From Rhizobiales bacterium Y(2018) (GTDB lineage Bacteria > Pseudomonadota > Alphaproteobacteria > Rhizobiales > Aestuariivirgaceae), in the NCBI GenBank assembly GCA_005502925.1, contig SCPD01000001.1, positions 124,001 to 188,000 of the forward strand: 64,000 nt of DNA. The letters are read 5' to 3'. This document shows positions 18,105 through 27,129 of the stretch, piece after piece; the first letter of the stretch is position 1; every line of letters starts with the position of its first letter. The notes under the pieces were generated by a model that saw only the letters and a program-made list of their open reading frames with translations, made no database searches and was not told the DNA's origin. A program made the position numbers and the translations under genes.

Positions 18105-19130
18105 CTAGCTGGATGCACGCGGGCGGCCGATGCGGGAAAGCGCGACCGCGGCGATGAGCACTGTGCCGACAATGAGATTCTGATACCAGGTGCCGATTCC
18201 CCAGATGGCAAGAAGATTGAGACCCGAGGCGAAGACGAGACTGCCCAGCAATGTACGCCATGGCGAACCGACGCCGCCCGACAGCGCCGTGCCGCCGATC
18301 ACCGCGATGGCGATGGCGGTCAATTCATAGCCCGAAGCCAGCGGCGCATCGACCGATTTGAGCCGCGCGGTGAACAGGATGCCGGCCAGCGCGGCGCAGA
18401 AGCCGCTGATCATGTAAGCCAATACGACAAAACGCTCGGTCCTGACGCCGGCATAAAGCGCTGCCCGCTCGCTGCCGCCGATCGCATAGAAGCGGCTCCC
18501 GGCAACCGTGCCGTTCACGAACAGGATCAGGGCGACGAGCACCGCCAGGAAGACCAGCGTGCTGAACGGGATGCCGAGGACCACCTGATCGCCGACGAAG
18601 GCGAAGACGGGCGAGCGCAGATAATAGGGATGGCCGTCGGTCAGCACATAGTTGAAGCCGCGCAGCGCGGTGAGCGACACGAGCGTCATGATGAAGGGGG
18701 CAATGCGGAAATAGGCGATGCCGATGCCGTTGAGGGCACCGACGGCGCAGCCGGTGACTATGGCGATCGCCAGGAAGGGCATGCTCGGCCCGGCATAAGT
18801 ATTGCCCTTTACCAGCCAGCGCAGGCCGAGGCCGTCGCCCAGCAGCACCATGACCTTCACCGCCACCACGATCGAAAAGATCATCGTGGCGGCAACCGAC
18901 AGGTCGATGCGGCCGGTCAGCATCACCACCGTCATGCCGAGCGCCAGCAGGCCGAAGACCGACACGCTGCGCAGGAGATTCTCGATATTCTGGCCGGTCA
19001 GATAATATTCCGACGTGATGGCGCCGGTGACGATGATCGCCGCGATGAGCCACAGCAGCGGCTCGGCGCGCAGCACCGTCACGAGCGAAGGGAAACCTGC
19101 AGATGAGGTCTTGAGGGCGGCATCGCTCAT
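18105..19130 (-). CDS. Sugar ABC transporter permease (RbsC type), first copy
   Basis: 341-residue inner-membrane permease with about eight to ten hydrophobic segments and the BPD_transp_2 family pattern: LLALGMTVVMLTGRIDLSV near residue 60, a small-residue-rich ALNGIGIAYFRI segment, and AVIGGTALSGGVGS, the cytoplasmic loop that meets the ATPase. The ATG at 19130 (MSDAALK) overlaps the stop of the second permease by four bases (ATGA). The frame stays open upstream across the neighbouring gene, but that part is a shadow. With the other permease it should form the import channel. Confidence 0.93.
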   Translation of the reverse strand: MSDAALKTSSAGFPSLVTVLRAEPLLWLIAAIIVTGAITSEYYLTGQNIENLLRSVSVFGLLALGMTVVMLTGRIDLSVAATMIFSIVVAVKVMVLLGDGLGLRWLVKGNTYAGPSMPFLAIAIVTGCAVGALNGIGIAYFRIAPFIMTLVSLTALRGFNYVLTDGHPYYLRSPVFAFVGDQVVLGIPFSTLVFLAVLVALILFVNGTVAGSRFYAIGGSERAALYAGVRTERFVVLAYMISGFCAALAGILFTARLKSVDAPLASGYELTAIAIAVIGGTALSGGVGSPWRTLLGSLVFASGLNLLAIWGIGTWYQNLIVGTVLIAAVALSRIGRPRASS

Positions 19131-20119
19131 TTGCCGCTCTCCCGCTTCAGCGCATCCGGCAGAACGACGGCCAGGATGACGGCGGCGATCGCCACCTGCT
19201 GGAGATAGATGCTGACGCCCAGCTGGTTGAGCAGATTGTTGACGACGCCAATGATGAGCGCCGCCACCAGGGTTCCGATGATGGTGCCTTTGCCGCCCGA
19301 AAGGGCCGCACCCCCCAGCACCGTCACCGCCAGCACGCTGAGCTCGATTCCCTCGAAGCCCGACGGGTTGATATAAGAGAGCCTGGCGCTGTCGAGCATG
19401 CCGGCGAGCGCGGCGCAGAAGCCGCACAGCATGAACACCGCAATCCGGACGGCGGCCACATTGATGCCCGACAGGCGCGCCGCCTTGACATTGCCGCCGG
19501 TGGCGTAGAGCGCCTGCCCGAAGATCGAGAAGCGTGTCAGAGCGATGGCGAGAATTGTCAGAGCGAGAAGAATGAGCACCGGGACCGGCAGCCCGAGCAG
19601 AGTGCCGCGGCCAAGCCAGACATAAGGTCCGATGCTTTCGGGATAAAGCGCCTGGCCGCCGGAGGCGATATTGGCCAGCGCCCGGGCGATGCCGAGCATG
19701 CCGAGCGTTGCGATCAGGGAGGGGATGCGCAAACCGGCGACCAGGATTCCGTTGATCAGGCCCAGGACGAGCCCGGTGAGAAGCGTCACCCCGATGACGA
19801 GCACAGGCGATCCCGTCGGGATCAGGATGCCGCCCAGTACGCAAGCGAGAATGGCGACGCCCGCGATCGACAGGTCGATCTCGCCGGCGATCACCACCAG
19901 CGTCATGCCGATGGCCATGACGCCGATGGCGGCGACCGCCATCAGGATCACCTGCAGATTGGCGGGCGCCAGGAAAGACGGCGTCACGAGTTGCGCCGTC
20001 AGCACCAGAAGGAGAAGGATGGCAATGCGGCTCAGACCGCCGATCTGCGCCCGGAACGGAACCGGGCGCCTGATCGCAGGTGCGGAACGTGCCGCATTGG
20101 TGTCGCCGACAGCGCTCAT
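19127..20119 (-). CDS. Sugar ABC transporter permease (RbsC type), second copy
   Basis: 330-residue inner-membrane permease paralogous to the one downstream. Family features are GMTLVVIAGEIDLSIAGV near residue 70, LINGILVAGLRIPSLIATLG, ALYATGGNVKAARLSGINV and VLGGAALSGGKGT. The ATG at 20119 (MSAVGDTN) is preferred because the upstream extension is not hydrophobic or conserved-looking; the ribosome-binding site is weak. It lies 41 bases after the binding-protein gene and overlaps the next permease by four bases. Two distinct permeases suggest a heterodimeric channel. Confidence 0.92.
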   Translation of the reverse strand: MSAVGDTNAARSAPAIRRPVPFRAQIGGLSRIAILLLLVLTAQLVTPSFLAPANLQVILMAVAAIGVMAIGMTLVVIAGEIDLSIAGVAILACVLGGILIPTGSPVLVIGVTLLTGLVLGLINGILVAGLRIPSLIATLGMLGIARALANIASGGQALYPESIGPYVWLGRGTLLGLPVPVLILLALTILAIALTRFSIFGQALYATGGNVKAARLSGINVAAVRIAVFMLCGFCAALAGMLDSARLSYINPSGFEGIELSVLAVTVLGGAALSGGKGTIIGTLVAALIIGVVNNLLNQLGVSIYLQQVAIAAVILAVVLPDALKRESGK

Positions 20120-20160
20120 GCTGCTGACCCTGACATGGCTGCTGCTCCCGTCGCGTGCGG

Positions 20161-21465
20161 TCAGCTGGCCACTTCCGGACCATAGGCATAGGGCCATTCA
20201 TCCGGTGTCAGTGTCTCGATGCCCTCGATGGTCATCTTCTCCCGCGTGATCATCGGCAGATTGGGCGTCAGGATGAGCTTGGGCGGCGCCTCGGGCAGAA
20301 GTCCCGCCTTGTGGCCGATATGCATGATGACGGCGCGGATGCCGATGTCGCCGATAAGCGGCGTATAGGGCGCCACCATGTCCATATTGCCGGTACGGAT
20401 CTCCTTCAGCACCTCGCGGGCATCGTCATTGGCGAGGATGATGATCTTCTTACCCCCGGGCGCACTGTTGAGGCGTCCAGCCTCGCGCACGGCATCGAGG
20501 GCGCCCATCGCCTCCTCGCCGCCGGTGTTGAAGATGATGGCGATGTCCTTGAAGGCCTGCAGCGCGTCGGCGGTCGACTTGAAGGCCAGGGTGCGCTGGC
20601 TGTTGGTATGATAGTTCGCCAGCATCTTATAGTCGGGGCTGTTGCCGATCACTTCGAGATAGGAGCCGGTGCGGATCGAATCCGCCGTGCTGCCGAGATC
20701 CTTGCGGTTGCAGATCATGGCGCCGGATCCGGCCGCGGCGTGCTGGAGATAGAGCCCCTGCTGCAGGCCGTTGGCGTAGAAATTGCCGAGAACTTCGGAA
20801 CTGATCACTTCCGAGGAGGTGCGCCGGTCGAGGCTCACCACCGGAATACCGGCGGCGATGGCGCGGTCGACCGGCGGACCCATCGGCGCCTCGCGCGAGG
20901 GCCACAGCACGATGCCGTCGAACTGCTTGGCGATCCAGGTGTCGATCACCTGCCCCATCTTGTTGTCGTCGAATTCCGCATCGATGACCTCGAGCTGGAC
21001 ATTGGGGTGGCGTGCCGCCTCCCAGGCCGCCGTATCGGCGAGGCTGATCAGCCAGGGATGGTTGAAGCCGTGAAAGACGAAGCCGATGCGATAGGTCTTG
21101 GCCTTGTCGAGCACCGGTCCCTCGTTCATCGGCAGATAGTCCGTGAACGGCGCCTTGATCTGAAGCTTGCTGTAAGGGCCGGTGAAGCTCGCGCCCATTC
21201 CCGGCTTCCAGACGAAGCCGCCGGCGAGGTCACCGACCGGATAGACGTCGAGATAGTCGCGGAAACCGTCCTTCTCGAACAGCGCCTTGATGTCGGTATT
21301 GGCCATGGCGGCCTTGGCGGCGTCGGAATATTTCTTGATCAGGGCATTGAGAAGATCGTGCACGGGCGCGGCGCTCGCGGGCGTGCTGGCGAGACCCGGC
21401 AGTGCGGCGGCGCAGGCTAGACCCGCGGCGCTTTTCAAAAGCTGGCGACGTGAAACGGCTGGCAT
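20161..21465 (-). CDS. Sugar ABC transporter substrate-binding protein
   Basis: 434-residue periplasmic binding protein of the LacI-like type 1 fold (Peripla_BP_4). The N-terminus SRRQLLKSAAG with a hydrophobic core ending ASTPASA looks like a Tat signal, unusual for sugar binders and suggesting export in folded form. The binding fold begins only near residue 108 (TYRIGFVFHGFNHPW), leaving roughly 75 extra residues after the signal (VHDLLNALIKKYSDAAKAA onward). Other fold landmarks are DAEFDDNK, FDGIVLWPS, IPVVSLDRR and IILANDDA. GGGAGG lies six bases before the ATG. The ligand is unknown. Confidence 0.93.
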   Translation of the reverse strand: MPAVSRRQLLKSAAGLACAAALPGLASTPASAAPVHDLLNALIKKYSDAAKAAMANTDIKALFEKDGFRDYLDVYPVGDLAGGFVWKPGMGASFTGPYSKLQIKAPFTDYLPMNEGPVLDKAKTYRIGFVFHGFNHPWLISLADTAAWEAARHPNVQLEVIDAEFDDNKMGQVIDTWIAKQFDGIVLWPSREAPMGPPVDRAIAAGIPVVSLDRRTSSEVISSEVLGNFYANGLQQGLYLQHAAAGSGAMICNRKDLGSTADSIRTGSYLEVIGNSPDYKMLANYHTNSQRTLAFKSTADALQAFKDIAIIFNTGGEEAMGALDAVREAGRLNSAPGGKKIIILANDDAREVLKEIRTGNMDMVAPYTPLIGDIGIRAVIMHIGHKAGLLPEAPPKLILTPNLPMITREKMTIEGIETLTPDEWPYAYGPEVAS

Positions 21466-21525
21466 CGATTTCCTCCCATGGGGTTATCCGGAGATCTTTC
21501 TCTCGGATGGTTGCTTCGTGGCGGC

Positions 21526-21870
21526 TTATCCTCCATCGACGAGGACATAGACTGTCCCCTGCTCGATCTTGGTCTGATAGGTCTTCAAAGCTTCGGTGAC
21601 GGGCGGCGACAGCGGCTTGCCCGTTGGAATGTGGAACAGGCCCTGATGCAGCGGGCATTCGATGGTCTGGCCGTTGATGTAGCCTTCGGACAGGAAGGCA
21701 TGCGCGTGGGTGCAGATGCCGGCCGTCGCATAAAAGCGACCATCGAGATTGTAGACGGCGATGCAGGACTGATTGTGCTGGATGCGGGTCGCGTCATTCG
21801 GCGCGAGGTCGGCGGCACGGATGGCGGCCACCCAGACTTGCGATTGCCCTTGCGCGTCGACCTCTCCCAT
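21526..21870 (-). CDS. Rieske-type ferredoxin
   Basis: 114-residue 2Fe-2S protein of the soluble Rieske ferredoxin type (NirD/BphF-like). Cluster ligands are C53 and H55 (CTHAHAFLSEG) and C72 and H75 (ECPLHQG). The start at 21870 has GAGGG about five bases upstream; the open frame continues upstream but that part is Lys/Arg-rich and unlike the family. Such ferredoxins carry electrons from a ferredoxin reductase to an oxygenase. The partner enzymes here would be encoded at 12712 and 13943. This is the first gene of the eleven-gene array. Confidence 0.93.
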   Translation of the reverse strand: MGEVDAQGQSQVWVAAIRAADLAPNDATRIQHNQSCIAVYNLDGRFYATAGICTHAHAFLSEGYINGQTIECPLHQGLFHIPTGKPLSPPVTEALKTYQTKIEQGTVYVLVDGG

Positions 21871-21884
21871 CACGTCCCTCTTTG

Positions 21885-21918
21885 TTTTCGTTCGTCTGGT
21901 TTTCGTTTCCTTTCGTTT
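21885..21918. promoter_or_regulatory. TTTCGTT direct repeats upstream of the Rieske/ABC operon
   Basis: Within the 172-base gap before the operon, TTTCGTTT occurs at 21901-21908 and 21911-21918, exactly ten bases (one helical turn) apart, and TTTTCGTT at 21885-21892. On the transcribed strand these read AACGAAA. A set of phased direct repeats just upstream of the first gene could be a regulator site; they lie 15 to 48 bases from the start codon. An imperfect inverted repeat around GGCGG and CCGCC (about 21956-21979) lies further upstream. No regulator can be assigned. Confidence 0.35.
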
Positions 21919-22042
21919 GGCGCGCAAATTCATTGTTCCCATGGCGATATCTATGGCGGCGATAACGCGCGTATCCGCCGGCCATGCCGCCACGGATGAA
22001 CAACTTCACGGGTGATTGTGATCGGGGAGAGTGGACGCCCGA

Positions 22043-22927
22043 TTATTCCGGCGTCTGATTGGCCTCGTCGTCGGCCGGATACTGGTCGGCCCAGACGGTG
22101 GCGCGCGCTTCCGCCTCCAGCCTTTCGGCCTCGGTCGTCTCGGCCAGCATCTTGTCGAGCTGGTCATAGATGCCGGGCGCCTCGCCCGGGCGCGTCGTCG
22201 AGCGGGCGAGCAGATACCACATGATGGCGCGGGTGCGGTCGCGGCGCACCACCTCGCCCTTCCAATAGAGATCGCCGAGGGAGGCCTCGGCCGGCGCATA
22301 ACGCTTCTTCGCCGCCGCGAGGAGCCAGCGCAGCCCCTGCTCCGGCTGCTTGCGCATGCCCTGGCCGCGCAGCGCCATGACGCCCAGCGCATATTGCGAG
22401 GCCGGATGGCCATAGGTGGCGGCGAGACGATAGATGCGGTTGGCGCGGTCGAAATTCTGATTGACGCCCGCTTCCTTGCTGCCGGTGCGGTAAAAATCCG
22501 CGACCCGCACCAGGGCATCGACCATGATGCGGAGCCGGTTCTGGTCGCTTTCCTCCGAATCGAAGGCATCGGCGACACGGCCGTAATAGGAGAAGGCCTT
22601 GGCGTCGTCGCGCGGCACACCGCGGCCCAAGCGATACATATGGCCCAGATACCAGTCGGCGACGATGTTGTTGTCGTCGGAAGCGCGCTCGAAATATTTG
22701 CGCGCCTTGGCGAAGTCACCCTCCTTATAGGCCCGCTTGGCCTTCTTGAGGTCGTCGGTCCAGAAGGGGATGAAGTCGAGGTCCGGCGTCTTGATGTCCG
22801 GCGTCGCCGGCATATAGGAGTAGAAATCGGAGGTCCAGCCGCCATCCTCGGCGCGGGCGGAATCGAAGTGGAGCGCGAGCCAGGCGGTGATCACCGCAAC
22901 TGTCGCAACGACTCCACGCGCCCACAT
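22043..22927 (-). CDS. ExoR-like periplasmic Sel1-repeat protein
   Basis: 294-residue exported protein with a signal peptide (MWARGVVATV, ending SARAE) and several Sel1/TPR-like helical repeats: WYLGHMYRLGRGVPRDDAKAF, QYALGVMALRGQGM and ASLGDLYWKGEVVRRDRTRAIMWYLLA. The arrangement and wording of the repeats resemble rhizobial ExoR, the periplasmic inhibitor of the ExoS-ChvI two-component system controlling exopolysaccharide and motility. The N-terminal 50 residues do not match what I recall of ExoR, and no exoS or chvI gene is nearby. The start at 22927 lies 13 bases after the ilvD stop; a GTG at 22963 would overlap ilvD. Confidence 0.75.
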   Translation of the reverse strand: MWARGVVATVAVITAWLALHFDSARAEDGGWTSDFYSYMPATPDIKTPDLDFIPFWTDDLKKAKRAYKEGDFAKARKYFERASDDNNIVADWYLGHMYRLGRGVPRDDAKAFSYYGRVADAFDSEESDQNRLRIMVDALVRVADFYRTGSKEAGVNQNFDRANRIYRLAATYGHPASQYALGVMALRGQGMRKQPEQGLRWLLAAAKKRYAPAEASLGDLYWKGEVVRRDRTRAIMWYLLARSTTRPGEAPGIYDQLDKMLAETTEAERLEAEARATVWADQYPADDEANQTPE

Positions 22928-22940
22928 ACTCGCGCGCCGA

Positions 22941-24665
22941 TTATATATCGGCGTAGCAAACACCTTCGTGTAATCCTCCGGGATGGGTCACAGCACCGCC
23001 CACAGCGGGACCGACCTGCTGCGCATATTTCCATAGCGCGCCGGCTCCATAGCCATGTTCGCGCGGCTTCCAGTCCTTTTTACGGCGAGAAAGTTCCGCA
23101 ACTGTGACATTCACATCGAGGCTCCCCGCCTCGGCGTCGATGGTGATGATGTCGCCGTCCTTGATGAGGCCGATCGGACCGCCGAGCTGGGCCTCCGGCC
23201 CCACATGGCCGACGCAGAAGCCGCGGGTGGCGCCGGAAAAGCGTCCATCGGTGATGAGCGCCACCTTGTCGCCCATGCCCTGGCCATAGATCGCCGCCGT
23301 GGTCGCCAGCATCTCGCGCATGCCGGGACCGCCGCGCGGGCCCTCATAGCGGATGACCAGCACCTCGCCTTCCTTGTACTGGCGGTTGGTCACCGCCGCG
23401 AAACAGTCTTCCTCGGTATCGAAGCAGCGCGCCGGGCCGGAGAATTTCAGGTTCTTCATGCCGGCCACTTTGACGATGGCGCCGTCGGGCGCGAGATTGC
23501 CTTTCAGACCGACGACGCCGCCCGTCCTAGTGATCGGGTCATTGGCGGGACGCACGACGTCCTGGTCCGGATTCCATTTCACCTTCGCCATGTTCTCGGC
23601 CACCGTCCGGCCGGTCACCGTCAGGCAGTCGCCATGCAGGAAGCCATGGTCGAGCAGCGTTTTCATCAGGAGCGGAATGCCGCCCGCCTCGAACATGTCC
23701 TTGGCGACGTATTTGCCGCCCGGCTTCAGGTCGGCGATATAGGGCGTGCGCTTGAAGATCTCGGCGACGTCGAAGAGATCGAACTTGATGCCGCATTCAT
23801 GGGCAATGGCCGGCAGGTGAAGTGCGGCATTGGTCGAGCCGCCGGAGGCCGCCACCACGGTCGCCGCGTTTTCGAGCGCCTTCAGGGTCACGATATCGCG
23901 CGGGCGGATATTGCGGGCGACGAGCTCCATCACCTTTTCACCGGAGGCGAAGCAGAAGGTGTCACGGATCTCGTAGGGCGCGGGCGCGCCACATGAATAG
24001 GGCAAGGCCAGGCCGATCGCCTCGGCCACCGTCGCCATGGTGTTGGCGGTAAACTGGGCGCCGCAGGAGCCGGCCGAAGGACAGGCGGCCTGCTCCAGCG
24101 TCTCGAGGTCGGCATCGCTCATCCGGCCGACCGAATGCATGCCGACTGCCTCAAAGACATCCTGAATGGTCACCGGCCGGCCCTTGAAGGTGCCGGGCAG
24201 GATCGAGCCGCCATAGATGAAAACCGATGGCACGTTGAGGCGGACCATGGCCATCATCATGCCGGGCAAGGACTTGTCGCAGCCGGCGACGCCGACCAGC
24301 GCATCATAGCAGTGACCGCGCATGGTCAATTCGACCGAATCGGCGATGCATTCGCGCGACATGAGCGAGGCCTTCATGCCCTGGTGCCCCATGGCGATGC
24401 CGTCGGTCACGGTGATGGTGCAGAATTCGCGTGGCGTGCCATTGGCGGCGGCAACTCCGCGTTTCACCGCCTGGGCCTGGCGCATGAGGGAGATATTGCA
24501 GGGCGCGGCCTCGTTCCAGCAGGAGGCGACGCCGACCAAAGGCTGATGGATCTGGGCCTGCGACAGGCCCATGGCGTAGAGGAATGCCCGGTGCGGGGCC
24601 CGCTGCGGGCCTTCAGTCACGTGGCGGCTGGGGAGTCTTGTTTTTGTTATGGTTTTTGCATCCAT
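22941..24665 (-). CDS. ilvD: Dihydroxy-acid dehydratase
   Basis: Fe-S-dependent dehydratase converting 2,3-dihydroxy-3-methyl acids to 2-oxo acids in valine, leucine and isoleucine synthesis. The 574 residues match the long IlvD class. Cluster cysteines are C49 ([11 protein letters not shown]), C129 (AGCDKSLPG) and C201 (PSAGSCGAQ). The C-terminal [20 protein letters not shown] motif is intact. The start at 24665 ([19 protein letters not shown]) gives the standard N-terminus; an upstream in-frame extension to 24830 is not family-like. IlvD/Edd family members also include sugar-acid dehydratases, but the sequence reads as true IlvD. Confidence 0.95.
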   Translation of the reverse strand: MDAKTITKTRLPSRHVTEGPQRAPHRAFLYAMGLSQAQIHQPLVGVASCWNEAAPCNISLMRQAQAVKRGVAAANGTPREFCTITVTDGIAMGHQGMKASLMSRECIADSVELTMRGHCYDALVGVAGCDKSLPGMMMAMVRLNVPSVFIYGGSILPGTFKGRPVTIQDVFEAVGMHSVGRMSDADLETLEQAACPSAGSCGAQFTANTMATVAEAIGLALPYSCGAPAPYEIRDTFCFASGEKVMELVARNIRPRDIVTLKALENAATVVAASGGSTNAALHLPAIAHECGIKFDLFDVAEIFKRTPYIADLKPGGKYVAKDMFEAGGIPLLMKTLLDHGFLHGDCLTVTGRTVAENMAKVKWNPDQDVVRPANDPITRTGGVVGLKGNLAPDGAIVKVAGMKNLKFSGPARCFDTEEDCFAAVTNRQYKEGEVLVIRYEGPRGGPGMREMLATTAAIYGQGMGDKVALITDGRFSGATRGFCVGHVGPEAQLGGPIGLIKDGDIITIDAEAGSLDVNVTVAELSRRKKDWKPREHGYGAGALWKYAQQVGPAVGGAVTHPGGLHEGVCYADI

Positions 24666-24897
24666 AGTCTGTCCGTGTCGCCGCCCATGAATCCGGCTCA
24701 TGTCCCATTTTGGGGCTGTCTTGCAGGCCGACAGCTTCCCGGACATAGGGTTATTGGCAAAATTTGGCGGATGGAAGGTTGATTGTGGCAGGCTTTGCGG
24801 CTTACTTAACAAAAGCTCGCCCTGTGACATTTCTGCAACATTCTGTTACTTAAGCTTGCAGGGTTGGAAAACTGGTTGCAAGGACGGCGGGAATACC

Positions 24898-26019
24898 ATG
24901 AATTTCAAGGCAGTTGACGCGGTGGGGGCCGGCGCCGGCATCCCCATTTCCATCGAATATGTCGATAAACCGGGCCTTGGGCGGATCGCGCTCGTGAACG
25001 CCCTGCTCTTCGTGGTCACCCTGACCATTTACCGCTTCTGGGCGAAGACCAATGTCCGCAGGCATATCTGGGGTTGCGTCCACGTCAATGGTGAACCTCT
25101 CGAATATACCGGGCGTGGCATCGAGCTGTTTCTGGGGGCGCTCATCGTCTTCGGGCTGTTCTTCCTGCCGGTCATCATCATTCTCATGGTGCTGCAGCTT
25201 TCGCTCGGGCCGGAGCATCCCCTGCTCATCGTCGTCAACCTCCTCCTCTTCCTGTTCTTCCTGCTGTTCTGGGGCATGGCGCTCTACCGGGCGCGGCGCT
25301 ACCAGCTGTCGCGCACCTTGTGGCGGGGCATAAGGGGCGCCCTTGTCGGGTCGTCCTGGACCTATAGCCTCCTCTATTTCGCCACCAGCCTGCTCAGCGG
25401 CATGACCCTTGGCTGGTCGACGCCGGCGATGAACCTCAACCTGCAGGAACGGATGACCGGCGACATGCGCATCGGCACCATGCCGTTCCGCTTCCGCGGC
25501 CGGGCCGGACCGCTCTATGGCCCCTATGCCGTGTGCTGGGTGATCTCGCTCGTCGCCCTCATCCTCCTGGCGGCGCTGATCGGGTTCAGCATCTATGGGC
25601 TCGGTGATTGGCTCAAAACGGTCCTCGACGACAAGCCCGGCACCGGACTCAGCATCCTCATCGTCTTCGCCTTCTTTGCCGGCTTCTTCATCTTTAGTGC
25701 GCTCTACGCCATGATCTGGGCCTTCTACTCGGCGCGCGAGATAGCGATCTTTGCCTCCTACACCACGCTCGACCAGGCGCGCTTCAGGATCGATGCCACG
25801 GGCTGGAGCTTGATCGGCCTCATCGTCGGCAATCTGCTCCTGGTAATCTTCACGCTCGGCATCGCGACCCCCTTCGCGCAGCAGCGGCTGGTGCGCTATT
25901 TCTGCGGCCGTATGTCCGTCCAGGGCACAATCGATATCGACCGGATCATGCAGTCGCGCGAAGCGGTGGGACGCACCGGCGAGGGGCTCGCCGACGCCTT
26001 CGATGTGGGAGGCATCTGA
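24898..26019 (+). CDS. DUF898 (YjgN-family) membrane protein
   Basis: 373-residue inner-membrane protein with about six to eight hydrophobic segments, including LGALIVFGLFFLPVIIILMV and YAVCWVISLVALILLAAL. The family hallmarks are internal duplication around TLTIYRFWAKTNVRRHIWG and the later FTLGIATPFAQQRLVRYF. The start at 24898 (MNFKAVDA) follows a purine-rich stretch. It is two bases from the M48 peptidase gene and surely co-transcribed; this pairing is common. The family's function is not established; a transport or envelope-maintenance role is often proposed. Confidence 0.88.
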   Translation: MNFKAVDAVGAGAGIPISIEYVDKPGLGRIALVNALLFVVTLTIYRFWAKTNVRRHIWGCVHVNGEPLEYTGRGIELFLGALIVFGLFFLPVIIILMVLQLSLGPEHPLLIVVNLLLFLFFLLFWGMALYRARRYQLSRTLWRGIRGALVGSSWTYSLLYFATSLLSGMTLGWSTPAMNLNLQERMTGDMRIGTMPFRFRGRAGPLYGPYAVCWVISLVALILLAALIGFSIYGLGDWLKTVLDDKPGTGLSILIVFAFFAGFFIFSALYAMIWAFYSAREIAIFASYTTLDQARFRIDATGWSLIGLIVGNLLLVIFTLGIATPFAQQRLVRYFCGRMSVQGTIDIDRIMQSREAVGRTGEGLADAFDVGGI

Positions 26020-26021
26020 AC

Positions 26022-27095
26022 ATGCGGACCGATGCGCGCTTTTTCGACGGCGAGATCGCGCGCGATCACGCCGTTTCCCTGGAACTGGTGCCGGACGGGC
26101 TAGCCATCGGGGGCCTGGAAGTCGCGCCGCGCGTCTGGAGCCTCGCCGGCCTCGCTGCCGTGGCGCCGATGCGCGCCGGGTACCCGCTGCGTCTCAGCCA
26201 TGAAGCCTTCCCAGGCGCCCGCCTCGTCATCACCCAGGAGAGCTTCGCCCGCGAGCTCGTCCGCCTGGTGCCGCATCTCGCCGGCGGCCCCAATCTGAAG
26301 CGCGCCGGCCGGCTCGCGGCGATCATCGCGGCGAGCGCCCTCGCCGCCATCGCCGTCCTCTATCTCACCCTCTCCTATGCCCCACAGTCGCTGGCTTTCA
26401 TCCTGCCCGACAGCTGGCGCAACAATCTCGGCGACCAGGTCGAGGCGAGCTTCGCCGGCGATGGCAAGCTCTGCGCCACGAGCAGCAGCAATGCGCTGCT
26501 GCGCACGCTGAGCGCCCGCCTCATGGAGGACAATCCGGACGCGCCGCCCTTCGAGCTCAAGGTCTACGATCTCAGCATGCTCAATGCCTTCGCCCTGCCC
26601 GGCGGGCGCATTGTAATGACGCGCAAGCTGATCGATGCGGCCCGCAGCGCCGACGAGGTCGCCGGCGTCCTCGCCCATGAGATCGGCCATGTCCAGCACC
26701 GCCATGCCGAGGCGCAACTCATCCGCGCCATGGGCATCGAGCTCCTGCTCCAGGTCGTTTCGGGCGGCGGGGATTCGGTCAGCGGTTTTGCCGGCCTGCT
26801 TGCGATCCTGCGCTATTCGCGCGACGCCGAGCGCGAGGCCGATTCCTTTGCCCAGGAGATGCTGATCAAGGCCGCCATCGATCCGACGGGGCTCAAGCGG
26901 TTCTTCGAGGAGATCAAGAAGCTCGAGGGCAAGGGCGATTCGGGCGGCCTGTTCGGCACCGTGACCGACATCATGTCGACCCATCCGGTGACCGATGAAC
27001 GCATCGACGCGATCAAGCCCTTGCCGCCAGGCGTCACGGCGCGCCCCACACTCAGCGATACCGACTGGGCCAGTCTCAGAAAAATCTGTGGCTGA
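26022..27095 (+). CDS. M48-family zinc metalloprotease, membrane-anchored
   Basis: 357-residue metallopeptidase. Residues 95-117 form a probable transmembrane segment (LAAIIAASALAAIAVLYLTL), so the catalytic domain should lie on the periplasmic side. Zinc ligands are H219 and H223 in VLAHEIGHVQHRH with catalytic E220, and E272 in DAEREADSFA. The N-terminal soluble segment of about 90 residues is present before the membrane anchor. Its coupling with the DUF898 gene suggests shared envelope quality-control work, similar in spirit to HtpX or YcaL. Confidence 0.92.
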   Translation: MRTDARFFDGEIARDHAVSLELVPDGLAIGGLEVAPRVWSLAGLAAVAPMRAGYPLRLSHEAFPGARLVITQESFARELVRLVPHLAGGPNLKRAGRLAAIIAASALAAIAVLYLTLSYAPQSLAFILPDSWRNNLGDQVEASFAGDGKLCATSSSNALLRTLSARLMEDNPDAPPFELKVYDLSMLNAFALPGGRIVMTRKLIDAARSADEVAGVLAHEIGHVQHRHAEAQLIRAMGIELLLQVVSGGGDSVSGFAGLLAILRYSRDAEREADSFAQEMLIKAAIDPTGLKRFFEEIKKLEGKGDSGGLFGTVTDIMSTHPVTDERIDAIKPLPPGVTARPTLSDTDWASLRKICG

Positions 27096-27129
27096 TCAAT
27101 TGTTTAGAAAAGTTACTTGGTAAAGCTAT

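Noticed and set aside
18105-20201. An apparent 698-residue double permease
   Set aside because: The upstream half is an Arg/His-rich shadow of the second permease in another frame; the real gene begins at 19130 with an ATGA overlap.
22006-22845. A 279-codon minus-strand frame overlapping the ExoR-like gene
   Set aside because: Extremely Arg/Pro/Ser-rich shadow frame; the alternative frame has a signal peptide and Sel1 repeats.
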